Below, in pieces: positions 11,119 through 21,340 of a DNA stretch of 26,292 bases (its first letter is position 1; the number at the start of each line of letters is the position of its first letter). The notes beneath the pieces were generated by a model. The model ran no database searches. It was given only the letters and a program-made list of their open reading frames with translations, and had not been told where the DNA came from. Source of the stretch: Oehlia diaphana (taxonomy: Eukaryota; Glomeromycota; Glomeromycetes; Glomerales; Glomeraceae); NCBI GenBank assembly GCA_003833135.1, contig QZLH01000093.1, positions 1-26,292 of the forward strand. Direction: 5' to 3'. The position numbers and the translations under genes were made by a program.

Positions 11119-11320
11119 ACAGCGGCTTATACTAATTTACGCGGGTACACAGCCTCTTTCACTTTGAAATACTCTAATGATTTAAAGCCCCAAAAAACAA
11201 ACCACTACAAAATTTTCTTTATAATGGGATATCATAAAAAAAATTGAATTCAATTTTGGAAATATTACAGTCTATGCTAATTTATGTTGTTACATAGCCC
11301 TTTCACTTTGAAGATTATAT
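11119..11320. repeat. Diverged direct duplication of about 55 bp
   Basis: Copy one (11119-11174) and copy two (11277-11320) share the ordered words ACAG, CTAATTTA, AGCC and TTTCACTTTGAA. They start 158 bases apart and are roughly 70% identical by eye. Sequence before each copy (an ATTGAATT word) also matches, so the original unit was probably longer. It is non-coding. Confidence 0.55.
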
Positions 11321-13080
11321 TTTTCTTTTTTTAAGCTGTTTTCCTTTATGATTTAAACTGATTAACTCGAAAAAAATATAAAAATGCTATTATATTCTGA
11401 AAGAGATGTTTGTCTGTTTATCTAACATTGGCTGAGAATTTATTTTTTCTAGATTTGTGATGAACTGATAAAAAAAATTTAACTGGTAAGGTACATTGTT
11501 TGCTTATGATATAAGTAACATCTACAAGGGCCACTCCAAAATATAACCTCAAAAATCAATTGGAATTCAAAACCTCGATCTTATACAACTCCCACATTAT
11601 ATATAATTATTTACTTCCTAAAGCTCATGTCACTGAATAAATTGTTACATGTAGTAATACCACTTAAATTAGGTTATAGTAATCTAAGTGCAATTGTATA
11701 TCAAGAACAATTCGTTAGAGGTGTAAAAGTACCATGCTTCAAAACCTCTACTCGTGTATGTATATAACTCAAACACAAATTTGGATTTAAATAAATATTT
11801 AAATAAATATTTAAATTCTTTTAGGAAACAAGCTTATCGGTAATTGCCATTGAATTAGCCGATAAGCTGATAAGCCACGAATGAAAAGAAATTTCCAGTT
11901 TATTGAACGAAATAATAGGTTTAAGCTGTGAAAAATATTTCAGTCATCATTTCTGATACTTTTTAGGAGGACTAGGGACCATATTCAGAATCATAAATCT
12001 GACCTATTTGAAATATTAAATTAGTGTAATACTATCAAAATTGCAAATATGGGATGACATATATATATGGCAGAATACTTTTTTATTTCATAAGGATAAA
12101 ACAACTTTCTTCTGAAATTATTTATCTGGAAAGAAAATGCTGCAAATCTGTTATATTTCTAGAACTTGAACTTGCACTCAAAGAGTTTGCATTGGTTAAA
12201 AATTTATTATTATCTTAGATATATGGATATTAATATGTGGATTTTATAACTTTATGGTCCTTGATTTAATTAAGTTGGTACTTGCTATTATTAAAAATTA
12301 TCTGATAACCAGCAGTAAGAATTGAACAAAATTATGGAACTGAGGAAAATCCTACTATAATTTATACTCTAGACAGAATTGAACATTACAAACACTACCC
12401 TAATTTGTAGCATTATTATTTTACTCTTATACACATATTCTGTCATAAATTATTCAATATGATTCAAATTCCTCTAGTGTCTATTATATAATTACAGTTC
12501 TTTGATTGAGACATTCTATTTGTACTCCACCGTGGGCAAGTGGTTTGCCACTACCAGTATTCATGGAACTTGAGTTGCAATTAAATCAATCATGGTGTAT
12601 TATGATTATTAATCAAGTACATAAACTCCTTAAAAATAGTATTAGTTACAAGATTATATTTATAGACTCTATTATGAAATAATCAAGATCAAGCTTTTAA
12701 TAGAACAGAAAAATGGGTGAAAAGAGTTATGTACCTGCCATCAACAATTAATAAAATGACAAAAGTTCCACAATGCGAACAGATGAATTCTCTAGGCTCT
12801 AAGTAAGCATGGAATATGAAGAGGAATGGACTAAGAGCAACTTCTCTAAATACCTTTAATATATAAATTCTATTTATACTCCTTTACTCCTGATAATTTA
12901 TAATATATCAGAGTACTAAACAAAATTTGATTAGATTAGTTTCATTATAAATTGTAATTTAAGAAATTATAATTTATTATTCAAATAAGTTTGCTATTCT
13001 AGTTTTCACATGAAATTATGACAGCAAATTCATGATCACGTGACTGGACGAATACTAATAAAAACATGGAATGAATATAG
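11321..13080. other. Intergenic region with one inverted repeat, no gene seen
   Basis: AT-rich, stop-rich in all frames. At 11794-11815 an AAATAAATATTT word is repeated. At 11831-11840 and 11859-11868 lies a perfect 10-bp inverted repeat, AGCTTATCGG and CCGATAAGCT, with an 18-base loop. Between 12000 and 13080 I see no structure beyond short AT repeats. Confidence 0.5.
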
Positions 13081-13151
13081 AGAACAGCCTAAAAAAAAAA
13101 GTACTCTCCTGGCTTACCTTAAAATAAAATAAAATAAGAACAGCCTAAAAA
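13081..13151 (+). mobile_element. Short retroposed fragment with a (TAAAA)n tail between 15-bp target-site duplications
   Basis: The 15-mer AGAACAGCCTAAAAA occurs at 13081-13095 and again, exactly, at 13137-13151. The 41 bases between them end in three TAAAA-type units after the unique core GTACTCTCCTGGCTTACC. A perfect direct repeat abutting an insert with a 3' A-rich tail is the signature of target-primed reverse transcription by a LINE machinery, here with extreme 5' truncation. The core resembles the pre-tail sequence at about 21298-21325 (TTACTCCTCTCTTAAATAAA), suggesting a related family. No coding content. Confidence 0.75.
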
Positions 13152-15141
13152 TGGCCTTCTGATTAAGGCATATATATTCTTTTATAGTTAAAATAATATA
13201 TTGAATTTAATATGTTTACTAATTCATATATAAATAGATCAAAATGACTGTTATACCAAAAACAATGGGAAGATATTAAGTGATGTGATAAACCAATTTC
13301 AGAAATATAATGGTTACTATAATTAGATTATTGTGGCAATTTATCAGTTTTTGAGTGGATTATGCATTAATTCAGTGGTATGACTTCAAATCACAAGTTG
13401 GCCATATCTTTACAGATGTTCTTGGTTGAGCTTATGAATATTTATAATTTTATTGACATAGAAGCTATACAAGATATTGAACATCATATTATACCATGTT
13501 TTAATTTAGATAATGAATGATGTGGGAACAAGAACAATGGACAGTTGTTTTTGAAAAGGAGTTGGATAATTTTACAAAAGTCTTAAAGGAAGTTATGAAT
13601 AAAATTGATGATAACAAAATCAGTGTGGAACTGAAACTTGATCAAAGTATGTAAGAATTAAAATTATGTCTGATGAGTCCAACAAAATAGAATCTGGTAA
13701 AAGCAATGAATACACCGCCACTATGGATTTAAAAAATTTTTAAAACAAGAATAAAATGAAAAAAGGAAAAAAAATGAATGAAAGAAGAGTTATCATCAAA
13801 ATTTATATTCAACAAATTTAAATTTTAACATTAGATAACTTACAAATTAAAAAGGTTTGAAGGAAGAGAAATTTTGGATAGTAATTCAGGACAGGCCCAA
13901 CAAAATTATATATTCATTATAAAAAAATAGTGTTTAATTCTAATTATAAAATAATAGGTGATAAATGTGTCCTATGTAACATTAACTAATATATTAATTA
14001 ATGATGATGGCTTTATTAAATGGAAAAAGAAATATATTATTGATGGAAATTGAAAATGCAAGTATATATAATTTACCTTATTAATAGATTAGTTGGTTTT
14101 TTTTTTAATTTTAATTTTAATGATTTTTAATAACTAACATTTTAAAAATTTATTTTAGAGAAAAGTAAAGCTCTAAAGTGAACATACCCAAAATCAATGT
14201 AAGTAATACTAGTAAATTGATCTTAATTTTTATTAGATTATATTCGTAATATATATTAATTTTCTTAATATTATTTAATTGTAGGTTTACTTTATATTAA
14301 ATTAAAAATTATTGGGAAAAAGTTGATTTCAATGTTATTGGAGAGACAAATAGAAGTGAAAAATTGAAAATGCAATTAATTAAGGAAATTCTACCAGCAT
14401 TATTTTAAGATAAATGGGAGTAGTTTTGAACCCATATATGCATTAAATATTATATATTTTGATGAAAAAATTATGTTAAAATATCGTATATATCTTCATT
14501 CAAATAGTAGAATACATTCCTACTCCCACACACAATTATTAGGAATCACAATAGATTAAACAACCTATTTCCACAAATCTATAGGGTGGAATATTGAATG
14601 AAATTTATAAATTATTAAGATATACAAATTATTTAATAGTTTTATACTTTAACTAATTTCTTATATCTATATAAACTTATTTTTAATATATTTGAAATTG
14701 GCTTATGAACAAAAAAATCTTGAAAAATGTCTCTCAGATATTGAAAAAAAAAACTCAATAATAATAATAGAAATAACAATATAACAGGCCCAGTAATGTT
14801 GTTGAAAAAAAGTCTATTTTAAAGATTTAAAAAAGACAAATCAAAGGTAAATACAGTATTGCTTTCTATAGCAATTGAAATAAAAGATCATATCATTTGT
14901 TATTATCATTATTTATTTCAATAGAATCTGGTAGAATGGAAAATTAATGTCAAAGATGGAGAAAATAATTTTGAGAGACAATTGTGAAATTCTAATTGTT
15001 TAGTTAGATGTCATATTTGAAAATTTTACATTTCTGTCATTTTGGTCATTATAACTTCTTTTTTAATATATGCTATACTATTGACAAATAATATGAAAGA
15101 AGACAGTTATTTTTTTTTATGATAAAGAAACCAATTATCTT
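13152..15141. other. Gene-poor region with possible decayed coding remnants
   Basis: About 2 kb of AT-rich DNA. The only coding-like piece I find is on the plus strand at 13517-13654 (45 codons, TAA at the end): it reads MMWEQEQWTVVFEKELDNF and continues with a Lys/Asp/Glu-rich helical stretch. The composition is protein-like, but frames before and after are broken and no family is recognisable. It is best taken as a transposon or gene relic. Confidence 0.3.
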
Positions 15142-15223
15142 ATTTAATTCGTGATTCAGATAAGAATGAGTGAGCAATTTTGAGATTCCCAAATGTGGGT
15201 GTCCTTACATATGTAAATCCATC

Positions 15224-16085
15224 NNNNNNNNNNNNNNNNNNNNNNNNNNNNNNNNNNNNNNNNNNNNNNNNNNNNNNNNNNNNNNNNNNNNNNNNNNNNN
15301 NNNNNNNNNNNNNNNNNNNNNNNNNNNNNNNNNNNNNNNNNNNNNNNNNNNNNNNNNNNNNNNNNNNNNNNNNNNNNNNNNNNNNNNNNNNNNNNNNNNN
15401 NNNNNNNNNNNNNNNNNNNNNNNNNNNNNNNNNNNNNNNNNNNNNNNNNNNNNNNNNNNNNNNNNNNNNNNNNNNNNNNNNNNNNNNNNNNNNNNNNNNN
15501 NNNNNNNNNNNNNNNNNNNNNNNNNNNNNNNNNNNNNNNNNNNNNNNNNNNNNNNNNNNNNNNNNNNNNNNNNNNNNNNNNNNNNNNNNNNNNNNNNNNN
15601 NNNNNNNNNNNNNNNNNNNNNNNNNNNNNNNNNNNNNNNNNNNNNNNNNNNNNNNNNNNNNNNNNNNNNNNNNNNNNNNNNNNNNNNNNNNNNNNNNNNN
15701 NNNNNNNNNNNNNNNNNNNNNNNNNNNNNNNNNNNNNNNNNNNNNNNNNNNNNNNNNNNNNNNNNNNNNNNNNNNNNNNNNNNNNNNNNNNNNNNNNNNN
15801 NNNNNNNNNNNNNNNNNNNNNNNNNNNNNNNNNNNNNNNNNNNNNNNNNNNNNNNNNNNNNNNNNNNNNNNNNNNNNNNNNNNNNNNNNNNNNNNNNNNN
15901 NNNNNNNNNNNNNNNNNNNNNNNNNNNNNNNNNNNNNNNNNNNNNNNNNNNNNNNNNNNNNNNNNNNNNNNNNNNNNNNNNNNNNNNNNNNNNNNNNNNN
16001 NNNNNNNNNNNNNNNNNNNNNNNNNNNNNNNNNNNNNNNNNNNNNNNNNNNNNNNNNNNNNNNNNNNNNNNNNNNNNNNNNNNNN
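15224..16085. other. Assembly gap (862 N)
   Basis: A run of N begins immediately inside the left inverted-repeat arm. Open frames that cross it are artefacts. The position suggests that the assembler failed at a foldback structure. Confidence 1.
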
Positions 16086-16200
16086 TGATTTTATGGAGTT
16101 TAATCTATTTTTAAACTTTTAAAATTAGTATTTAATTTGTGATTTATGTAAAAATAAGGAGTAAATCACTAATTAAATTTGAAAAAAATAAAAAAAACTT

Positions 16201-16338
16201 GTTTTTGCAATTATCTCGTGATTCAGTTATTCAATTTTAATGAACATTTTTTTATTGTGTAGCTCTCCAAATTCTCTACATAATAAAAAAATTTTCATTG
16301 AAATTGGACCAATAAATAGTGAGATAATTGCAAAAAAC
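16201..16338. repeat. Hairpin A (about 60-bp arms)
   Basis: The left arm starts GTTTTTGCAATTATCTC at 16201 and runs to TGTAG at 16258-16262. The right arm starts CTACA at 16276-16280 and ends GAGATAATTGCAAAAAAC at 16338. Arms are imperfect but pair along nearly their full length, with a 13-base loop. The left arm also carries GTGATTCAG, the word found in the outer arms of the enclosing element. Confidence 0.8.
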
Positions 16339-16380
16339 GATTTTTTTTAGAGGACAGCTGCATTTATCTAATATGTTTTG

Positions 16381-16537
16381 AAAAAAATCATTTTTGTGAT
16401 TATCACATGATCTATTGGTCCAATTTTAAAGATCTTTTTTTTATTGTGTAGCTCTTTAGGCTCTCTACAAAATAAAAAATAGATCTTTAAAATTGGACAA
16501 ATAGATCATGAGATAATCACAAAAAATGATTTTTTTA
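16381..16537. repeat. Hairpin B (about 65-bp arms), diverged copy of hairpin A
   Basis: The left arm includes GTGATTATCACATGATC and TTGGTCCAATTTTAAAGATC and ends in TGTAG at 16447-16451. The right arm starts CTACA at 16465 and ends with AATCACAAAAAATGATTTTT. It shares with hairpin A the ATTGTGTAGCTCT word, the CTCTACA word and a loop of the same 13-base size, so the two are duplicates that have diverged while each kept its own pairing. Confidence 0.8.
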
Positions 16538-16975
16538 TTTACTTAAAATTTAATTAATGATTTTCTCTATTGGTACATAGAATACGAATTAAATACTAAT
16601 TTTAACAGTTTAAAAATAGATTGCACTTTCCTAAAAATATATATTCTGAATATAAATCAAGCATTTTTTTAAAAAAATTCATGATAAATTTTCTTGAATT
16701 ATTTTTGATTTCTTATTACGCCTATTATACAATTATTCTTAAACTTTTGAGCTTTATAAATATTACATTAAATATTCAGATATGATAGAGCCAATCTTAA
16801 AGTTTTTTCAGTAAAAATTTCAAATGATTTGGCTAAAAATTGATGGATTTATACATGTAAGGACACCCACATTTAAGATTGCAAAATTACTCACTCATTC
16901 TTATCTGAATCACGAATTAAATGATTATGTTTACAACTGTTAAAAAGATAATAACAGAATAGTAGTTTGTACTGA

Positions 16976-17167
16976 ACTATATCAGATGAAATATTAATAA
17001 ATTCAGGGATATGCCAAAAGTGTAATGAGAAAGAGAACGAAGTGATAAAAGTGAAAAAAGGCAGTGGAATAGATAATTTAAGATTTGATCATCCATTACT
17101 CTTATATGATGTAGATTTCATGGACATAGATCTAATTGGATTCACTTACAAAAGAGCTGAATGTTAA
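16976..17167 (+). pseudogene. Coding-like fragment with a CxxC motif, unrecognised
   Basis: An open frame of 63 codons (no ATG at its beginning) lies 54 bases outside the right inverted-repeat arm. It contains ICQKCNEKENEV, then a Gly-Ser-Gly-Ile-Asp-Asn-Leu-Arg stretch with a His, then an acidic-hydrophobic stretch ending FTYKRAEC before TAA. The CxxC followed about 20 residues later by NL..H loosely recalls BED-type zinc fingers of hAT transposases, but the second His is not in place, so I do not assign it. The mixed composition makes chance unlikely. It may be an exon relic of a gene or transposase that continues, broken, downstream. Confidence 0.4.
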
Positions 17168-17548
17168 ATTATACTATGAACAGTTTCATGAGTAAAACTT
17201 TTAAATGCACTTTTTTATTCTTAACATGAAAGTCCCTGTACTTGCTTTCAAATATCAACACTGTGGAAAATATATCTAATTGAAGCTATGTAGATATTAA
17301 TAAAGAAATTTTCATTAGAGAGGTCAAAGCTATAAAAATAGTAAATTAAAATGTATTTTCATAACTAAACTAGAATTAAGCTGGTGAAATTATTGCACTG
17401 AAAGTGTGGACTAAATGAACAAATTCTTGTTTTTGAATATTAATTACCTTAGTTGAAAGCAAAATTGTTATTTTTACATACAATAATTGTGTTATTTTAG
17501 TTTATTAACATTATATTCCAAACTAGTCACACAAATATATTTACTGTA

Positions 17549-18227
17549 ATGAATAATAAGATTTATAAGTCCTTGACAACTACTGAGGAATAACAGATAA
17601 ATGCTACATCAGTTATTTATATTGATGAACAAAGTTATCCCACACCATGTCGTGGTATCAGAAGTAATCCTTCTGAAAATCATGTCAAATGTCAGATGTG
17701 GTCAAAAATATTTTCCGATTTCAATCCTGTTTGAGAATTAAATCATTTATTTTCTGGTAATTCAAAAAGGGATTTTGGGTAATCAGACATTAAATCAATC
17801 AGTAACAATAAAGAATAACTCAAGCACAATTCATATCATACGCTTGGTACTTTGTATGGTTCTATCAGGTTACTGATACTGTGCATTTTTGATGGTAATT
17901 TTTGCAATGAAATTATCCAAAGAATATGAATAACAGATTGACAAGTCAAAATTTGAATTATTTAAAGATGAGATAAAAAGTGAATTGAAAGCAATAACAG
18001 ATGTAAAAGTACAAAATTGTTGAAGGTTATATAACATTATATGGCTTAAATAATCAAGAATAATCAATAATGATTTTCAAGTTATTCCTATAAAAAATAA
18101 GAATAATTATATTACTATACAAGAACACAAAGGTCAAAAGTTGGCTCCATTTGGTGATTTTTGTGAAAACTTTCCATATGACTCCACAACATCTGTATTA
18201 TTATATCCTTTTCAATTTCCTCTTTGA
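17549..18227 (+). pseudogene. Series of decayed coding-like segments, unrecognised
   Basis: Three plus-strand stretches read like protein but are separated by stops and frame changes. The first, 17549-17734, has one internal TAA at 17591 and contains IDEQSYPTPCRGIRSNP. The second, 17934-18023, contains QIDKSKFELFKDEIKSELK. The third, 18054-18227, contains IQEHKGQKLAPFGDFCENF. None matches a family I know. Minus-strand frames also overlap here. Together with 16976-17167 they may come from one dead gene or transposon of about 1.3 kb. The order and orientation are consistent, but that they belong together is inference. Confidence 0.35.
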
Positions 18228-18305
18228 CTTCTTCAACCTTGATGCCTTCTTCAACTTTGATCGCTTCTTCAGCTTTAATGATTTTGACTTCTTCAATTAT
18301 TATGG
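18228..18305. repeat. 18-bp minisatellite (four units, one shifted)
   Basis: Units are at 18228-18245, 18246-18263 and 18264-18281, then a fourth at 18288-18305 after 6 extra bases. The consensus is CTTCTTCAACTTTGATGC. Because 18 is a multiple of three, each strand encodes a six-residue repeat: SSTLxx in one plus frame (open 18224-18514) and VEExIK in one minus frame (open 18115-18309). A candidate splice donor GTAAGT at 18390 follows the plus frame. I cannot tell which strand, if either, is translated. Confidence 0.75.
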
Positions 18306-18309
18306 CCAC

Positions 18310-19661
18310 TTTGAAGCTCTCTTCAGATCAACTGAAGAATGATACAGTAATAGACGTAATAGACAACTGCCACCTCAAGTCATCACTGGTAAGTATCTTC
18401 CAATGGTTACCAATCAAACAAAGATATCTTTTTTGTAGGCTTAAATCAAATGCTATTATTATAGAATATGGAAAACTTATGCAAATATTTCAAGAATGTT
18501 ATAAAATTTATTGATGCTAATAATATCAAAATTATACTATTTTGTAAATTTAATTAGAAAAGGCTGGAGAAACTAATTAATATAAAGGATTGCATATCAA
18601 ATATAACTGCTGAGCCATGATGAAATTTTTTGATTTTATAAATAATATTTTAAATAATTAGTTACAAACTAATTTTTTAACTTATATAACCTAGAATCTA
18701 AGTCAACTAAAACCACATTTATATGTAAATATCAAAAAGTGCATTAAATATATTTAACAAAAGATATGATTTCTTTAAGCATAATATTATATATATATAT
18801 AGCAACATTTTATATAATGATGAATCCTTTAGAATTTAATAACCATTTAAAAGATATAATCAACAAGGTTTTTAGAACTCAAAAAATACCTGAAAAAGGC
18901 AAATATATACCCTATATCTAAGCCAAAGCTATGGAAATATAATTAGTAAATAAATACTAAACCAATTACATTATTAGAAATTCCATGCAAAATAATGTAA
19001 CAATTTTTAGATAAGAATTATATTCATTTAAATATTCTTACAATATCTGGTACTTACAAAGCAAACAACAAATAATTTGTTTTACAATAACAACCAATAT
19101 CAACTTAAAGGAGGTTGGAAGTTTGTTTTTAAACAAATATTATTACATATAAGTGATATAATATTTTTGAAATTTGCTTTATTTGCCGGAAGGCAAAATG
19201 CACTTTTTTTTAATTCTCAATTTTTTTCTATTTATATAATATTAAATAATATATATAATATAAAAATTTTTTCAAATAATTTTTTCAGCACTCATGTAAT
19301 GATATATGATACTTTCTTTTTATTCTATATAAGATGGTATTAACAGTTATTCTTTTTGAATCTTGTCAAATGAGAAGTATATAAAATATAAATGACATGA
19401 GTATGGAATTAAATATAAGAAAAAGAGAAATATATTTTAAAGAGGATATAGAAAAAATGTTAAACAAAATTTAAAAGAAAATGCAAGAAAAAATAGATAT
19501 GTCAGGTTTAATAATAATCAAAAATGAGAAAATAATGATAGAAAAAGACAAAAAAAAATGTACAAAAATAAGAAATATTAATTTAGATGAATTAGAATTT
19601 GATTTTGAATGGAGGGAATTTATGAATCAAAAAAAAAATAAACAAAATATATAATGACCTA
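18310..19661. other. Gene-poor region leading into the LINE
   Basis: AT-rich, with an AT-dinucleotide stretch near 18786-18801. The plus frame at 19077-19343 is Phe/Ile/Asn-rich with no domain and I do not call it. From about 19440 the plus strand becomes A-rich with Lys/Glu/Ile/Asn-rich frames that probably belong to the decayed 5' part of the LINE. Confidence 0.4.
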
Positions 19662-20690
19662 ATGAAACCAATCAAAATAGAAGAATTAGAAGTATTTAAA
19701 AATCTGAAAACAAAAAAAGTGCTAGGACTAAGTGGAATAATGTATAATTTTTGGAAAAATAATAAAGAATTGGCAAGAATATTGTTATTAGAAATGTTTG
19801 ACAAAGCATAATAAAAGAAGAAATAACAGAAGATTGGAAAAAAGGGATTGATTACCTGATAAACAAAACAACAAGATCAAACTGAAATAAAGATCTGAAA
19901 CTAACAAAGCCAATAGTATTGTTAGAAATAGCATAGAAATTTTTTTTCAAGATTTTAGTAAATATATTAAGTAAATCTTAATAAAAGAAAAACATTAGTT
20001 GATATGAATTATGCATTTTTAAAAAATGAAAGTACTTTTGAACCATTAAAAATAGTATAAGGAATAATAGAAGATGCAAATAAATATAAAAAAGAAGCAT
20101 GGATACTTTTAGTGGATATATCAAAAGCGTACAATTCTGTTAGTATGATGATGCTAGAAAAAAGTCTAAAAAGAATTAAATTGCTGGAAAAATTTATTAA
20201 TTTAGTAATGGATGTTGATCTTAATAGATTTAATAGAGTTTTAGTTAATAATAAGATGACAGAAGAATATTATGTCTAGGATGGAATAGATCAGGAAGAA
20301 GTTTGGTCACCAATTCTTTGGAGGATTTTCTATAATGCTCTCCTGTCAGGATTAAAAAAGAAATAGGATATAAAATAAAAGAAAAAATAATAAACCTATT
20401 AGAAAATAAGAAAGAGAGAATAGAAATCACAATTAATACAACTGCTTTTATGGATGATACAATATTGATAAGTAAAGATAAGAAGAGTTTAGAAAAAATG
20501 ATTGAAATATGTCATCAATTTTTTGAAATCAATGATATAAAAGCAAATATCAACAAATATGAATTAATTAAGATAAACAACAAAAAAGAAAAATAATAAT
20601 AGGAGATGAAGAGATCAAAAAAGTTAACAGTAAAGAAGGAAATAGATATTTGGGAATTTTTTTTAGACATGACGGACAATAAAAGAAAAG
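19662..20690 (+). pseudogene. Decayed LINE reverse transcriptase
   Basis: The reverse transcriptase of a non-LTR retrotransposon copies element RNA into the chromosome. Pieces appear in order but in different frames. At 19662-19811 is LKTKKVLGLSGIMYNFW (the KKxPGxDGI region). At 20004-20279 are NESTFEPLKI, a TAA at 20058, then WILLVDISKAYNSV (motif A, second Asp now Asn). At 20280-20366 is DQEEVWSPILWRIFYNALL (motif B) after a TAG. In another frame, 20342-20596 carries TAFMDDTILIS (motif C, catalytic Asp pair kept) and FFEINDIKANINKYELI. In a third frame, from 20599, is NRYLGIFFRHDG. At least two frame changes and several stops make it dead. Confidence 0.85.
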
Positions 20691-20778
20691 TATATACAGA
20701 AAAGATAAAATCAATAATTAATACTGCTTGCAATATATTGGAAAAGATTTAGGGAAAACACAGTCTGTAATATGGTAA

Positions 20779-21103
20779 GGGGCATGCCAGAAATCAGCTA
20801 GTCAAGCTTCAAATCAGGTCTATATATATCATGTGATATTTATATATCTAAATATAAATATATATAATACAGCCTAATCACCGTATTCCCGTACCTTATA
20901 GATGTCCTAATATAGAGGACAGAAGACATATTGACAATTGTAATATGTGGGTATACCTAACAACGAGCAACTTCCTACATAATTTACCATGGATCTCCAC
21001 TATTAATGATGACCTATCAATTTATCAAAATTTTATTTTTAATAATATTTTATTTAATATAAGCCCGAAGGGTATTTGCTATAACGGTAATAATTACTTT
21101 TAG
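20779..21103 (+). pseudogene. Open fragment between reverse transcriptase and RNase H parts
   Basis: 107 codons without stop, ending TAG at 21101-21103. The first third is AT-derived (Ile/Tyr-rich); then comes RIPVPYRCPNIEDRRHIDNC. The C...EDxxH...C spacing resembles the zinc-binding tail found near the C-terminus of many LINE ORF2 proteins, which would make it the end of another element copy placed between the two LINE parts. There is no second CxxC cysteine, so this is tentative. Confidence 0.3.
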
Positions 21104-21340
21104 ATATATAGCTACTGATTTTAAATTTAATTTTATATTTTCTTTTTTCTGGTCTTTATCAGTAGCGTAGTCTTACTGTTAGAGTAGTTCTTCCCAGAGG
21201 GTGAGGTCCTAGAAATGGGATTAATAACCACAATATCTTAATAGTGTAATTATTCACTAATTGTAGTTGTATATTCCTATTATGTAATTTTCTTTTGGTT
21301 ACTCCTCTCTTAAATAAAATAAATATTTTTATATATAACT
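21104..21340 (+). mobile_element. Possible LINE 3' UTR and tail
   Basis: Non-coding stretch with a GC-richer core (about 21160-21220, containing CAGAGGGTGAGGTCCTAG) and an end reading TTACTCCTCTCTTAAATAAA at about 21298-21317, with further AAAT units. The layout, a unique sequence then an AATAAA-rich end, is that of a non-LTR element's 3' end. If so, the preceding pieces and the RNase H frame that follows belong to two different copies. Confidence 0.35.

Larger units (their letters stand above)
16101..16623. repeat. Nested inverted-repeat element containing two hairpins
   Basis: Left arm 16101 to about 16185 and right arm about 16546-16623 are inverted copies; both contain AATCTATTTTTAAAC (inverted on the right), AAAATTAGTATTTAATT and ATTAATTAAATTT-type words. 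Between the arms sit two large hairpins, described separately. The whole is palindromic at three scales: outer element, inner element, and each hairpin. No coding capacity. Confidence 0.8.
15142..16922. mobile_element. Terminal-inverted-repeat (foldback) element interrupted by an assembly gap
   Basis: The left arm (15142-15223, cut off by the gap) and the right arm (16842-16922) are inverted copies, about 81 bp aligned at roughly 90% identity by eye. Both contain the words GTGATTCAGATAAGAATGAG and GTGGGTGTCCTTACAT. The arms begin with TTTAATTCG, so a TTAA word sits at each outer edge; it could be a target duplication or part of the arm. No transposase frame is visible in the readable part, which suggests a non-autonomous element (MITE or foldback type). 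The true length is unknown because the gap size may be an estimate. The arms may continue into the gap. Confidence 0.8.

Noticed and set aside
15170..16114. Plus-strand open frames of over 300 codons across the gap
   Set aside because: Almost all codons are N; the frames exist only because the gap contains no stops.
17870..18067. Minus-strand frame of 65 codons
   Set aside because: Ser/Asn/Ile/Leu-rich shadow of the more protein-like plus-strand fragment containing KSKFELFKDEIKSELK.
19592..20733. Minus-strand frames of 60-72 codons
   Set aside because: They are antisense shadows of the A-rich LINE reverse transcriptase on the plus strand.
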